A stretch of 64,000 nt of DNA from Chloroflexota bacterium (GTDB taxonomy: Bacteria > Chloroflexota > Dehalococcoidia > Bin125). This document shows positions 47,957 through 58,194 of this stretch, piece by piece. Under the pieces are notes generated by a model. The model had not been told where the DNA came from, ran no database searches, and saw only the letters and a program-made list of their open reading frames with translations. Position 1 is the stretch's first letter, and every line of letters begins with the position of its first letter. Made by a program: the position numbers and the translations under genes. The stretch lies in the NCBI GenBank assembly GCA_028874365.1, contig JAPPJZ010000079.1, forward strand, positions 97,610-161,609, in the 5' to 3' direction.

Positions 47957-49362
47957 CAGGCCACATCCCACAGCCGGGCTGCTCCCATTCGCCCGAGTCG
48001 CTGACGGACATCGAGCATCGCGGTGTACGTTGGCAGAATCGTGAGTGGCTCCGGTTGAGGAAGGACGTCGAGCGCCGCGCGAAGGGCACGCCCGACATCG
48101 TTCTCGACAGGCCCGCAGGGCGGGGGGAAGCCAGCGTATTCGAGGCGTAGCGCCATGTCGGCCGCGCGATGACCACCGACCACCAGCGACGCGCAATGCT
48201 CCGCTTGCGACTCCCAGTCGACGTCCCAGATCCAGGACACGTCGGTGCCGTCGGCGATGCCGTCGTTGAGCAGCACGAGCAGGTGATGACGCTCGCCGGG
48301 TCGCTGCAGCGTACGTAGCGCCTGGTTCATTCCGGAGGGATTTTTGCCCAGCAACACCCGCACGCGGCGGCCATCCACAACCATCTCCTCCTGCCGGCCA
48401 AAAGCCGCTTCATGGGCGCCCAGACCACGTTGAATCGTCTCAGGTGGCACGCCGAGCGCGGTCGCCGCGGTCGCGGCTGCCAGGGCGTTGTAGACGCTGT
48501 ACAGCCCGAGCGCCGGCAGTTCGATGGAAACTGAGCCTGTCGGGAGCCGCAGAAGAAACCTCGTTGCCTCATCGGTCTGCAAGATCTCATCGGCGGAGAT
48601 TTCGGGGCTGGGCCGCTCAGCGCCTGCGGCTGTGTGCCAGCGACCGAGCTGGGCAAAGTATCGACGGGAGTAGCGATAATCGTCCTGGGTTGCGGGATCC
48701 CAGATCGCGTCGACAATCTCGCCGGACGGAGCCGGGGGGACATCCGGGTCCTCGATGCCAAACCGCAAACAGGAACCGTCCCAATGGGTTGCCAGTGAAG
48801 CGATCAGCGGGTCGTCGGCGTTGAGCGCGATTGTTGTGCTTGAGGGAAAGTCGTCCAGCGCCTCGCCCCAGCGCAGAGCGATCGATTCGATCTCGCCGTA
48901 GCGATCGAGCTGATCGCGCATCAGGTTCGTAAACACCGTTGTCGTCGGCGGAGCCGCCCGGGCGATGGCTGGCAGCGCTGCTTCGTCGGCCTCGAGCACG
49001 GCCGTACAGCCGTGAACGAGGCTCCCGAGTGGGCTCGCCGCTTCAACGAGGGAGGCCGTGACGCCGCGCATCAGGTTGGAGCCGGAGCGGTTGTGCACGA
49101 CGGTTCGGCCGTCGGCGCGCAGGATCCGAGCCAGCATGGCCGCGGTCGTCGTCTTGCCGTTGGTTCCGGTGATGAGCGCGGTCGCCGAAAGCCGGCTGCC
49201 GAGCTGTTCGGTGGCCTGTGGATGCAGACGCTCGACGACCAGTCCGGGCAGCGCCGTTCCGCCGGATCCCAGAGCTCGCATGCCCAGACGCGCAGCCTTG
49301 CCGGCCAGGACGGCAGCGGTGAGACGCGGCGACCAATGGGCAGGCCTGATTGTCTGGGTCAC
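47956..49362 (-). CDS. murT: Lipid II isoglutaminyl synthase, Mur-ligase subunit MurT
   Basis: The 468-aa Mur ligase-like protein has the P-loop ITGTNGKTTTA at about residues 64-74. FTNLMRDQLDRYGE, TIALNADDPLIASL and a C-terminal DUF1727 with VLLGKNPSGMNQAL and LLVLLNDGIADGTDVSWIWD follow. The region that normally forms a Cys4 zinc ribbon keeps its frame (YSRRYFAQLGRWH and GAERPSPEI) but has none of the cysteines. The start is GTG 49362. It activates the D-Glu carboxylate with ATP and uses ammonia from GatD. It indicates amidated peptidoglycan in this organism. Confidence 0.92.
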   Translation of the reverse strand: MTQTIRPAHWSPRLTAAVLAGKAARLGMRALGSGGTALPGLVVERLHPQATEQLGSRLSATALITGTNGKTTTAAMLARILRADGRTVVHNRSGSNLMRGVTASLVEAASPLGSLVHGCTAVLEADEAALPAIARAAPPTTTVFTNLMRDQLDRYGEIESIALRWGEALDDFPSSTTIALNADDPLIASLATHWDGSCLRFGIEDPDVPPAPSGEIVDAIWDPATQDDYRYSRRYFAQLGRWHTAAGAERPSPEISADEILQTDEATRFLLRLPTGSVSIELPALGLYSVYNALAAATAATALGVPPETIQRGLGAHEAAFGRQEEMVVDGRRVRVLLGKNPSGMNQALRTLQRPGERHHLLVLLNDGIADGTDVSWIWDVDWESQAEHCASLVVGGHRAADMALRLEYAGFPPPCGPVENDVGRALRAALDVLPQPEPLTILPTYTAMLDVRQRLGRMGAARLWDVA

Positions 49363-49399
49363 GTTTTCGACTGTACTGATTGGGGCGGCTTCAACGAGC

Positions 49400-50581
49400 T
49401 CAGGCGCCAGCCGACGGGTCCAGTCGCGGCGGCGGACTCTGTCCCAGCGCCTTGAGAATCTGTTCGAGGCCAACCACGCCGAGCAGCCGCCCGCGCTCGA
49501 CAACCGGAAGCACGAAGGTGCGTTCCTTCTGCAAACGATGCAGCGCCTCGTCGGCGCCTGCATCGGGGCCAAGCGGCTGTACCTGGCTCGCTTCCAGCAT
49601 GATGTCGCGGAGCGTGTCGCTCTGGTAGCGCTCTTCGTCAAGCAACAGGATCTGCACCGCCGAGGCGATTCCGATCGCCGTGCCTCCTTCCGCCACGATG
49701 AACACGTCCTGCTGGTTGAGTTGTGCTCTGGAGGGGGCGAGGATCCTGATCGGCAGATCGGCATCCGCCGTTCTGGCAACCGGTGGCTGCAACATCAGTT
49801 CGCCGACCCTGAGGCCGGCGAGGTCGCGCTCCAGATCGGCCGCCTTGACGCCCTGGGCGGCCTGGGTCAACAGCAGGAATCCAATCAGCAGGACCCACAC
49901 CGAGTTGAGACCGCTATCGAAGATTGCGGAGTCGGTCAGCAGGCCGCCGATGCCGTAGATGATCATGGCGGCTCCGAGGAGTTGGCCGAGCCGTGCAGAC
50001 GCGCGAGTCGCGCGATGCCGCGAGCCGGTGACACGCCAGACGAACGAGCGCACGACTCGCCCGCCGTCGAGCGGGAAGCCAGGCAGCATGTTGAACCCTG
50101 CCAGGAAGCAGTTGAGGATGCCCAGTACGAAGACCATTCGCTGCAGCACGGTCGCGTCGGGCAAGGCAAAGATGGCGACGAGGAGCATGCCGACGCCCAG
50201 GACGAGCGAGGCCAGCGGCCCGACGATCGCGATCCAGAACTCCTGACCAGGTCGTCGCGAGTCCTCGCGAATCAGCGAAACGCCGCCGAAGAAGAAGAGG
50301 GTGATCGAAGAGACCTCCATGCCGTATCGACGCGCCATCAGTGAGTGCGCGAGTTCGTGAATCAGGAGCGACAGGAAATAGACCACGCCACCGGCGACGG
50401 CGTAGATCCAGCGCTCCGCACCACCCAGTCCATCAACAGACTCGGGGATGATCTCCAATTGCGTGGCGATCAGGAAGACCAACAACCCGAACACGAGGAA
50501 AAACGACAGGTCGAGCTTTATCGGGATTCCGAGAATCCGACCGACCTGTATACCTGCTCCGCCGAGCAATCCGAATCTCAT
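49400..50581 (-). CDS. Site-2 protease-like zinc metalloprotease with CBS domains
   Basis: The 393-aa M50 family intramembrane protease has the zinc motif LLIHELAHS (HExxH at residues 75-79) inside a membrane segment. The third ligand is in GFNMLPGFPLDGGRVVRS (about 150-167). About six hydrophobic segments are followed by two CBS domains in the C-terminal ~130 residues (VGELMLQPPVARTADADLPI and LRDIMLEASQVQPLG). It is close to the Rip3/SpoIVFB-CBS subgroup. CBS pairs often bind adenosine nucleotides. The start is ATG 50581. The substrate is unknown, possibly the membrane anti-sigma at 35063 or another regulator. Confidence 0.9.
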   Translation of the reverse strand: MRFGLLGGAGIQVGRILGIPIKLDLSFFLVFGLLVFLIATQLEIIPESVDGLGGAERWIYAVAGGVVYFLSLLIHELAHSLMARRYGMEVSSITLFFFGGVSLIREDSRRPGQEFWIAIVGPLASLVLGVGMLLVAIFALPDATVLQRMVFVLGILNCFLAGFNMLPGFPLDGGRVVRSFVWRVTGSRHRATRASARLGQLLGAAMIIYGIGGLLTDSAIFDSGLNSVWVLLIGFLLLTQAAQGVKAADLERDLAGLRVGELMLQPPVARTADADLPIRILAPSRAQLNQQDVFIVAEGGTAIGIASAVQILLLDEERYQSDTLRDIMLEASQVQPLGPDAGADEALHRLQKERTFVLPVVERGRLLGVVGLEQILKALGQSPPPRLDPSAGA

Positions 50582-50648
50582 GGTTCCAGCATATGTTTCT
50601 GTCAACAGCTATGAGGGTGCAGGGAGCACGAGGCAGGTCTCGCCCGAC

Positions 50649-51407
50649 TCAGACGGGAAGCGATCCGATCTCGTCGAGCGCTTCGGTCAGGCCGCTCAAC
50701 GAGGGCAGTGCGATGTCCGGTCGGACGGCCGCTTCGGCCTTGCTGCCCACCAGGACGGACACAGCGAATCCGGCGTGCTGCGAGCCGAGGATGTCCGCCT
50801 CGGGTGTGTCGCCGACGAAGGCAGTCTCATCAGCCGCGGTCCCGAGCGCGTCGAGCGTCGCCTGAAAGATCGCCTGTCCCGGCTTCCAACTCAGCACCTC
50901 GTCTGACCAGATCCAGCGGTCGATCCAGCGGTCGAATCCGCGCGCCACGAGGGCGCGTTCGACGTAGCATCCTGGCGCCAATCCAGTGTTCGAGACGACA
51001 GCGAGCATGAGCCCGTGCCGCTTGAGTCGCTCGAGTTCCGTCTCCACGCCGTCGATGACGTCAGGGGGTTCCCAGCTTGCGCTTTCGCAGATCGAGGCGA
51101 TCAGTTCTTCGCGCAGCGCGTCATCCTCGACGGTGCCAGGACACTGCTCCAGCATTGAGCGGCGCACGGCGTTGACGCGGTCGTCGCCGGAGAGGTCGAT
51201 GTTGGACTGGTGGGCGATGACGAGCTTGTCAATGGCGTGGCGAATCGCCTTCGGGACCGCGTCGGCCGCGCCGGGCCCGGCACCGGCTCGCTCGTAGGCC
51301 CTGGTCAGCCGGGTTTCACGGCGACGCATTCGTCGGCGTCCGCCGCCCGGTGCGTCGACGATCAGGGTGCCCCACAGATCGAGGGCAACTGCACGCAGTT
51401 GGATCAA
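50649..51407 (-). CDS. HAD-superfamily hydrolase
   Basis: The 252-aa HAD protein has motif I VALDLWGTL, motif II AVVSNTG, the motif III Lys in SWKPGQAIF and motif IV FVGDTPEADILGSQHAG. In motif I the usual second Asp (DxD) is Trp, seen in dehalogenase-like and some non-phosphatase branches, so ordinary phosphatase activity is doubtful. The start is a TTG at 51407 with no strong ribosome-binding site; the true start may be elsewhere. It lies between tatA and the site-2 protease on the same strand. Confidence 0.8.
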   Translation of the reverse strand: MIQLRAVALDLWGTLIVDAPGGGRRRMRRRETRLTRAYERAGAGPGAADAVPKAIRHAIDKLVIAHQSNIDLSGDDRVNAVRRSMLEQCPGTVEDDALREELIASICESASWEPPDVIDGVETELERLKRHGLMLAVVSNTGLAPGCYVERALVARGFDRWIDRWIWSDEVLSWKPGQAIFQATLDALGTAADETAFVGDTPEADILGSQHAGFAVSVLVGSKAEAAVRPDIALPSLSGLTEALDEIGSLPV

Positions 51408-51431
51408 GAGTGATGAACTGGCGCCGGTGCG

Positions 51432-51680
51432 TTAGCCGGCCGAGCCGGACGAGGAGGGCTTGTCTTCATCTTCGGACGCGCTGGACGAGACCGTGACTTC
51501 GTCCGACGCGTCTTCCTCGCCCTCTTCCTCCGAATCCGACGTCCGTGCTTCCTCGCGGAACTCGCGCAGACCGGTACCGAGCGCCTTGCCGACGCCGGCC
51601 AGACGACCCGCGCCGAAGACGACCAACACCACGATCACCACGACAATCGCTTCGACAGGACCAAACCCGATCAGTGCCAT
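51432..51680 (-). CDS. tatA: Sec-independent protein translocase subunit TatA
   Basis: The 82-aa protein has one N-terminal membrane segment (residues ~7-22), preceded by the family FGPVEAIVV. The amphipathic helix FGAGRLAGVGKALGTGLREF contains the conserved FG hinge and the Gly-Lys-x-Leu-Gly element. A Glu/Ser-rich acidic tail follows. TatA forms the pore for folded proteins with twin-Arg signals. tatC is not in this window. Confidence 0.9.
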   Translation of the reverse strand: MALIGFGPVEAIVVVIVVLVVFGAGRLAGVGKALGTGLREFREEARTSDSEEEGEEDASDEVTVSSSASEDEDKPSSSGSAG

Positions 51681-51839
51681 ACCGAACTCCTGCTGTGCCG
51701 CCGGCGCTCAGCGCGCGCCGCTCGCTGGGTGCAACGCGTCGCCTCGGACTTCCTCCCCGACATCGCGGGACCGGAGAGGCCCGGTACGGGCGGCTGATTC
51801 CTAGCTTACCAGCGATCTCTGCGTCGGTGAGGGCGGGGG

Positions 51840-52157
51840 TTATGCTTCCAACCGCTCGACGAATATGCGCATGACCCCGCCGCAAATCTTGTCCTCGCCG
51901 TCGACCGGCTCGGTCAGGTCCACCGTCACCATGCGGGCGTCGCCGTCGTCGAGCGCATCCATCGCCTCTTGCCAGACCTCCGCTTCGCCGCAACCACCGC
52001 CGATGGTGCCGACGAATGAACCGTCCTCACGGACCAACATCTTGGCGCCGGTCTTGCGGGGGGTCGAGCCGAGCGTCTGCGCCACGGTGGCCAGCGCGAC
52101 GGGCGCGCCCTGCTCGAAGGCGCTAGACATCGCTTCGTAAACCTCGTCCTGGGGCAT
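51840..52157 (-). CDS. XdhC/CoxI-family N-terminal domain protein
   Basis: The 105-aa protein consists of the XdhC_CoxI N-terminal domain alone. It has ALATVAQTLGSTPRKTGAKM, SFVGTIGGGCGEAEVW and a C-terminal CGGVMRIFVE. In full-length XdhC this domain helps load sulfurated molybdenum cofactor into xanthine dehydrogenase-type enzymes. The start is ATG 52157. A palindromic repeat separates it from the larger XdhC gene upstream on the same strand. No molybdenum hydroxylase genes are in the window. Confidence 0.85.
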   Translation of the reverse strand: MPQDEVYEAMSSAFEQGAPVALATVAQTLGSTPRKTGAKMLVREDGSFVGTIGGGCGEAEVWQEAMDALDDGDARMVTVDLTEPVDGEDKICGGVMRIFVERLEA

Positions 52158-52189
52158 GCGTGACGGTCCTCTTCCGGAATCGGGCCTTG

Positions 52190-52224
52190 CCCTCACCCTA
52201 ACCCTCTCCCAGAGGGAGAGGGGA
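52190..52224. repeat. Dispersed palindromic repeat, copy 2
   Basis: CCCTCACCCTAA precedes a 9-bp palindrome, CCCTCTCCC (52202-52210) and GGGAGAGGG (52214-52222), with loop AGA, then GA. Compared with 29320-29354 only the loop differs. It lies between the two XdhC genes and would form a stable hairpin in their mRNA. Confidence 0.85.
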
Positions 52225-52235
52225 TCGCAAGCAGT

Positions 52236-53072
52236 TTAGCGCCGAATTGAAGCCAGCATGCGGCCGTGTTCCGACATCGGTTGTGCGCCGCCGCCGCGGC
52301 GTACGAGGATTATCTCGCCTAACACCGATACGGCGATTTCTTCGGGGGTTTCTGCGCCGATGTCGAGGCCGATCGGGGTGAAGACCTTGTCCAGCGCGTC
52401 CGGTTCGATGCCTTCCTCAGCCAGGTGCTGCAGGACCGTGCGGGTACGGCGCTTGGAGCCGATCATGCCGACATAGCCTGCACCACGCTCGGCGACGGTG
52501 CGCAGCGCAAGTTCGTCGACCTTGTGGCCGCGCGAGACGAGCACGATGTAGGTGTTGGCGTTGATCGGGAAGCGCTCGAGCTCCTCGCCGAAATCGCCAC
52601 AGATGACGTTCGCCTCGTATGGGAAACGCTCGTCGTTGGCGTAGTCTTCCCGGTCGTCGATGATCGCGACCTCCATGCCCAGCATGGCGCCAAGTTGGCC
52701 GACGGCGAGCCCGACGTGTCCGCCGCCAACGACGAGCAGCGTTGACGCGGGCTCGACGACCTCGACGAGGATTTCGACGATCGCGTCGGCGGCTTCAATC
52801 GCCCGGCGGCCCTCGACCAGTTCGCCGTCCGGTGTGAAGGCGCAGGTCTGGACAAGGTGTTTGGGGATCGCTCTGCGTCCGAATTCTGCAACGGCCCCTT
52901 CCAGCGGGCCGCCACCGATCGCACCCAGGTTCCGGTCTTCGTAAACCAGCATTTTGGCGCCAGGCGCGACCTCGACTCCGTCGGTCGCGCCCATCACGGT
53001 GCACGAGGCGACGGCTGGGCCGTCGCGGGCGGCGATCAGCAGAGCGCGGGCGATGTCGGCGGCACTGGCCAT
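52236..53072 (-). CDS. XdhC/CoxF-family protein with Rossmann domain
   Basis: The 278-aa protein has a short XdhC_CoxI N-terminal part (VAPGAKMLVYEDRNLGAIGG, lacking the GGGC Cys). A C-terminal XdhC Rossmann domain has the dinucleotide motif LLVVGGGHVGLAVGQLGAML (about 112-131), FVxRGH-like VLVSRGHKVDELAL and YVGMIGSKRRTRTVLQ. The ending FTPIGLDIGAETPEEIAVSV is typical of accessory factors that mature molybdenum hydroxylases. It is read from ATG 53072. The smaller XdhC-domain protein downstream may complement its degenerate N-terminal domain. Confidence 0.88.
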   Translation of the reverse strand: MASAADIARALLIAARDGPAVASCTVMGATDGVEVAPGAKMLVYEDRNLGAIGGGPLEGAVAEFGRRAIPKHLVQTCAFTPDGELVEGRRAIEAADAIVEILVEVVEPASTLLVVGGGHVGLAVGQLGAMLGMEVAIIDDREDYANDERFPYEANVICGDFGEELERFPINANTYIVLVSRGHKVDELALRTVAERGAGYVGMIGSKRRTRTVLQHLAEEGIEPDALDKVFTPIGLDIGAETPEEIAVSVLGEIILVRRGGGAQPMSEHGRMLASIRR

Positions 53073-53101
53073 GGCTAGAGGATACGTCCCGAGAGGCGCG
53101 G

Positions 53102-54187
53102 TCAGATATTGAAGAGGATGTGCAGGACATCGCCGTCCTGAACTTCGTAGTCCTTGCCTTCGGTTCGCAGCAGCGCGCGCCGTTTGGCCTCTGCTTCGGC
53201 GCCCGAGGCGCCGACGGCTGCTCCGCAGTCGAGCAGATCGTCCCAGCGCACGACTTCCGCTCGGATGAAGCCGCGCTCGAAGTCCGTGTGGATCTTGCCG
53301 GCAGCCTGCGGCGCGGTGTCGCCGGCTCTCACGTTCCAGGCGTGGCAGTCGTCCGGGCCGACGGTGAAGAAGGTGCGCAGGCCCAGCAACCGGAATGTCT
53401 CCTGGAGCGCCGTCTCGACCGCTCCGGCCCCGACGCCAAGCTCCTCGCGATAGGCAGCCGCCTCGTCGTCGTCGAAGTCGCGCAGCTCTTCCTCGAGTCG
53501 GGCCGAGAGCGCAATGCCCTCAATCGCAGCTCCGGCAGCCGCATCCTCGTCGACGTTGAAGATGGTCAGCATCGGCCGCTCAGTCAGAAATCGGTAGTGG
53601 CGGATGTCAGCCCGCTCGAGATCAGAGAGCGGCGCGTCGAGCAAGGTGCCGCCGTCACTGAGATGGGTCTGAAGGCGGCGCAGCAGGTCCGTCTCCCTAT
53701 CGGCGGCGACCCGTTCCGCCGCCTTCATCGACTTGGTCTCGTCGGCGATGCGCTGAAGGCGCTTTTCGATCAGGGCGAGGTCGGCAAACGTGAGCTCAAG
53801 CTGCATCGCTTCAATATCGCCCGCGGGATCGATGCGCTCTGCGGGGTGCGGTACCGCGTCGTTGTCGAACGCCCGCACGACGTGGACCAGGGCGTCGAGC
53901 TGAGAGAGCTGGCCGAGCAGTTTGCTTGAAGGCGCTTCGTTGCCGCCTCCCAATGCGCCGGCAAAGCCGGCTCCAGGGAAATCGATCACGTCGAGAACGG
54001 CTGGCGTCGTCTTTTTCGGCTGATACAGGTCAGAGAGTTTGTCCAGGCGCGCGTCGGCGGCCGGGACGACTCCCTCATGCGGCTCCATATGCGTGGTGAA
54101 GCCGGTGGCGCGTCCTGCACCGGTCAGGGCGTTGAACAGCGTCGTCTTGCCCGAGCGCTCGAAGCCGATCAGTCCTATGGAGGTCAT
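53102..54187 (-). CDS. ychF: YchF/OLA1-like GTP/ATPase
   Basis: The 361-aa translation-factor-related P-loop NTPase of the Obg group has the P-loop GFERSGKT at residues 8-15, diverged from the family GxPNVGKS. The G3 motif is DVIDFPGAG. The G4 region reads LTIFNVDED, like the NVDE of YchF, which prefers ATP. The C-terminal TGS-like domain is clear (APQAAGKIHTDFERGFIRAE, then GKDYEVQDGDVLHILFN). A coiled-coil segment lies between. It is probably ribosome-associated. Sequence divergence suggests a YchF paralogue rather than the canonical protein. Confidence 0.82.
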   Translation of the reverse strand: MTSIGLIGFERSGKTTLFNALTGAGRATGFTTHMEPHEGVVPAADARLDKLSDLYQPKKTTPAVLDVIDFPGAGFAGALGGGNEAPSSKLLGQLSQLDALVHVVRAFDNDAVPHPAERIDPAGDIEAMQLELTFADLALIEKRLQRIADETKSMKAAERVAADRETDLLRRLQTHLSDGGTLLDAPLSDLERADIRHYRFLTERPMLTIFNVDEDAAAGAAIEGIALSARLEEELRDFDDDEAAAYREELGVGAGAVETALQETFRLLGLRTFFTVGPDDCHAWNVRAGDTAPQAAGKIHTDFERGFIRAEVVRWDDLLDCGAAVGASGAEAEAKRRALLRTEGKDYEVQDGDVLHILFNI

Positions 54188-54269
54188 GGGCTCATCGTCG
54201 CACGGTCTGGCGCGACGGTCAGTCTCTTAGTGCCCATTGATGACGCGCGGCCGAGCCTGGAACCTGAGC

Positions 54270-54761
54270 TCAGTCGACGCCGAGATCATTGGGGTACATC
54301 TCGGTGACTCCGAGCCCGGGGCAATCTGGATCCGCCAGCGCCTCGCCGACCAACAGGATCGAGTCCCGCATCGCCGCCCAGTCGACTGTCGCAGCCGCTT
54401 CATTTGGGTTCTGCCAGCGAGACGCACGATGTTCGTCCGAGATCGCCGGTTCCGAACCTGCTGACACCAGTGCTGCGAATGCGGGGACGAGATAGATGGT
54501 GTCGTTTTCGGGGTTGTAGAAGGTCTCAGGACGATCGATGCGGAACCAGCGCTCGACATCGAGGGCGGTTTCTTCATCCAGTTCTCTCAGTGCGGCCTGC
54601 CAGGCCGTTTCGCCCTGCTTCTCTTCGATGTGTCCGCCGACGGTTTGCCAGGCGCCGGCGAAGCGGTGGCCCTCCGGTCGCTGGAGCATGAGCAGTTCAA
54701 TCCCGCTTGGCGCCGGGCGGACGATGTAGACAGCGACGATGTTGCTGCGTAGCCGCGGCAC
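54270..54761 (-). CDS. Nudix hydrolase
   Basis: The 163-aa Nudix protein has a box reading GGHIEEKQGETAWQAALREL then DEETAL. It matches the consensus except for a two-residue longer first spacer and Ala in place of the last Gly. The catalytic REL-x-EE is intact. Members hydrolyse nucleoside diphosphates linked to another moiety, such as NTPs, dihydroneopterin triphosphate or NDP-sugars. The substrate cannot be assigned. The gene starts 6 bp after the trmO stop. Confidence 0.87.
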   Translation of the reverse strand: MPRLRSNIVAVYIVRPAPSGIELLMLQRPEGHRFAGAWQTVGGHIEEKQGETAWQAALRELDEETALDVERWFRIDRPETFYNPENDTIYLVPAFAALVSAGSEPAISDEHRASRWQNPNEAAATVDWAAMRDSILLVGEALADPDCPGLGVTEMYPNDLGVD

Positions 54762-54767
54762 CGAACG

Positions 54768-55277
54768 CTACTCCGCCCAGTTGGGGATTGTGGAGTCGAA
54801 CGAGTCGTAGAAGGTGACGTACGGTTTCACGTCGAGCACCGGCGTGCCGTTGACGAGGTCCAGGCCGATGACTTTGGCAACATTGCCATCAACCGCCTCC
54901 AGTGGGCAGATGGAAATCGAGATCGGGTTGGGCCGATGCGCCGTTCGGGTAGCGAAGACGCCGACCTCGGGCGTGTCCTCGCCGCCGGACGGATGCAGCT
55001 TGAGCAGGGCCCGGCCCTCGTCCGTTACGTCACCCATCCAGCCAATGACGAAGAGGTGGGAGAAGCCGGACAGGCCATCGAGAGCGGGCTCGAACTCGGG
55101 TCGGAACACCAGCTCGGAGCGGACCTGGGCCCAGACGCGCCCGGAGGTGTCGTTGATCGCGTTGCGCACGACCGCGACCGGCGAGAGGTCGTCGATTCTG
55201 TCCGGCAAACTGTGCAGTGCGGCGTCGCGAGCGATGTCGGGATTGACCAATCGCAAGTGCTCTCGCCAACTGGTCAT
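54768..55277 (-). CDS. trmO: tRNA (t6A37) N6-methyltransferase TrmO-like protein
   Basis: The 169-aa protein has the TrmO/TsaA (UPF0066) fold signatures: LSGFSHLFVIGWMGD, GVFATRTAHRPNPISISI and DLVNGTPVLDVKPYVTFYDS. The enzyme uses SAM to methylate N6-threonylcarbamoyladenosine at position 37 of tRNAs reading ACN codons. It is the short single-domain form. The start is ATG 55277. It diverges from gyrB across 142 bp. Confidence 0.88.
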   Translation of the reverse strand: MTSWREHLRLVNPDIARDAALHSLPDRIDDLSPVAVVRNAINDTSGRVWAQVRSELVFRPEFEPALDGLSGFSHLFVIGWMGDVTDEGRALLKLHPSGGEDTPEVGVFATRTAHRPNPISISICPLEAVDGNVAKVIGLDLVNGTPVLDVKPYVTFYDSFDSTIPNWAE

Positions 55278-55332
55278 TGCGGCCCCTTTTCGGTCGCCTG
55301 GCCACGTGCCGTTGAGGTTATGCCAGTGGTAA

Positions 55333-57477
<2,145 letters not shown>

Positions 57478-57481
57478 CACC

Positions 57482-58171
57482 GTGAGCGAGTCTCGGGGCG
57501 CGTTGCCGGTGGCCATTCCGCCGGCCCTACGACGCTGGTGGCGGGGACAGCCACGGCTCGCGCTGGAAGATTCGCCCGCCGCGCAAATCGTCCGCTTAAC
57601 GGCGATGGCTCCGGTCGAGCGGTTGCTGGTGCTTGGCCCCGACTCGCCGGCGCTGGCTTCGTTGATCGCCGATGTGGCCGAACTGGAGCCGACGCCGATC
57701 GCCGTACTCACCGATGACCGACAGCCCGGGGGCGTGTCCGCTGTGGACGTGCTCAGGGCCGAGTCTCATCGGTTGCCTATTGAGGACGGGCGGGTGGACT
57801 TCGCCCTCGTCCCACATCAGCTGCGTCACTGGGACGACGGACACGCGTTGCGAGTGCTCGAGGAGCTCTGGCGGGTGCTCGACCACAATGGTGTCGCCGT
57901 GTTCTGGGAGGTCGCGCGGTCCAAGTCGGCGTCCGTGAACACCATCTGGTCCACGGTGCTGTACCGCGGCGGGGGTTCACCCCGGCTGCGCAGCTTCGCC
58001 GAGGTCGGACAACTCGCCTACGACGCCGGATTCGCCTGGATCCAGACACTGCCCCTGCGGCCGTTCTTCTTCCCGCCCGGCCCACGCCTGACCGTGCTGG
58101 TGCGCAAGGAACACTACACGTCGGAGACCGTGCAGCGCGTCAGTGAGGGGGCTGGCGCATCGGGTCTCTGA
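57482..58171 (+). CDS. Methyltransferase-like protein (class I SAM fold, degenerate)
   Basis: The 229-aa protein has the layout of a Methyltransf_11 enzyme. A motif I-like VERLLVLGPDSPAL is followed by SHRLPIEDGRVDFALVPHQL and LEELWRVLDHNGVAVFWEV. The Gly-rich loop is weak (LGPDS in place of GxGxG), so SAM binding is doubtful. It begins GTG 57482, 4 bp after gyrB, and may be its operon partner. The C-terminal FPPGPRLTVLVRKEH strand completes the sheet. The substrate is unknown. Confidence 0.68.
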   Translation: MSESRGALPVAIPPALRRWWRGQPRLALEDSPAAQIVRLTAMAPVERLLVLGPDSPALASLIADVAELEPTPIAVLTDDRQPGGVSAVDVLRAESHRLPIEDGRVDFALVPHQLRHWDDGHALRVLEELWRVLDHNGVAVFWEVARSKSASVNTIWSTVLYRGGGSPRLRSFAEVGQLAYDAGFAWIQTLPLRPFFFPPGPRLTVLVRKEHYTSETVQRVSEGAGASGL

Positions 58172-58194
58172 GCGGTCGTTCTTGCTGCCCGACG

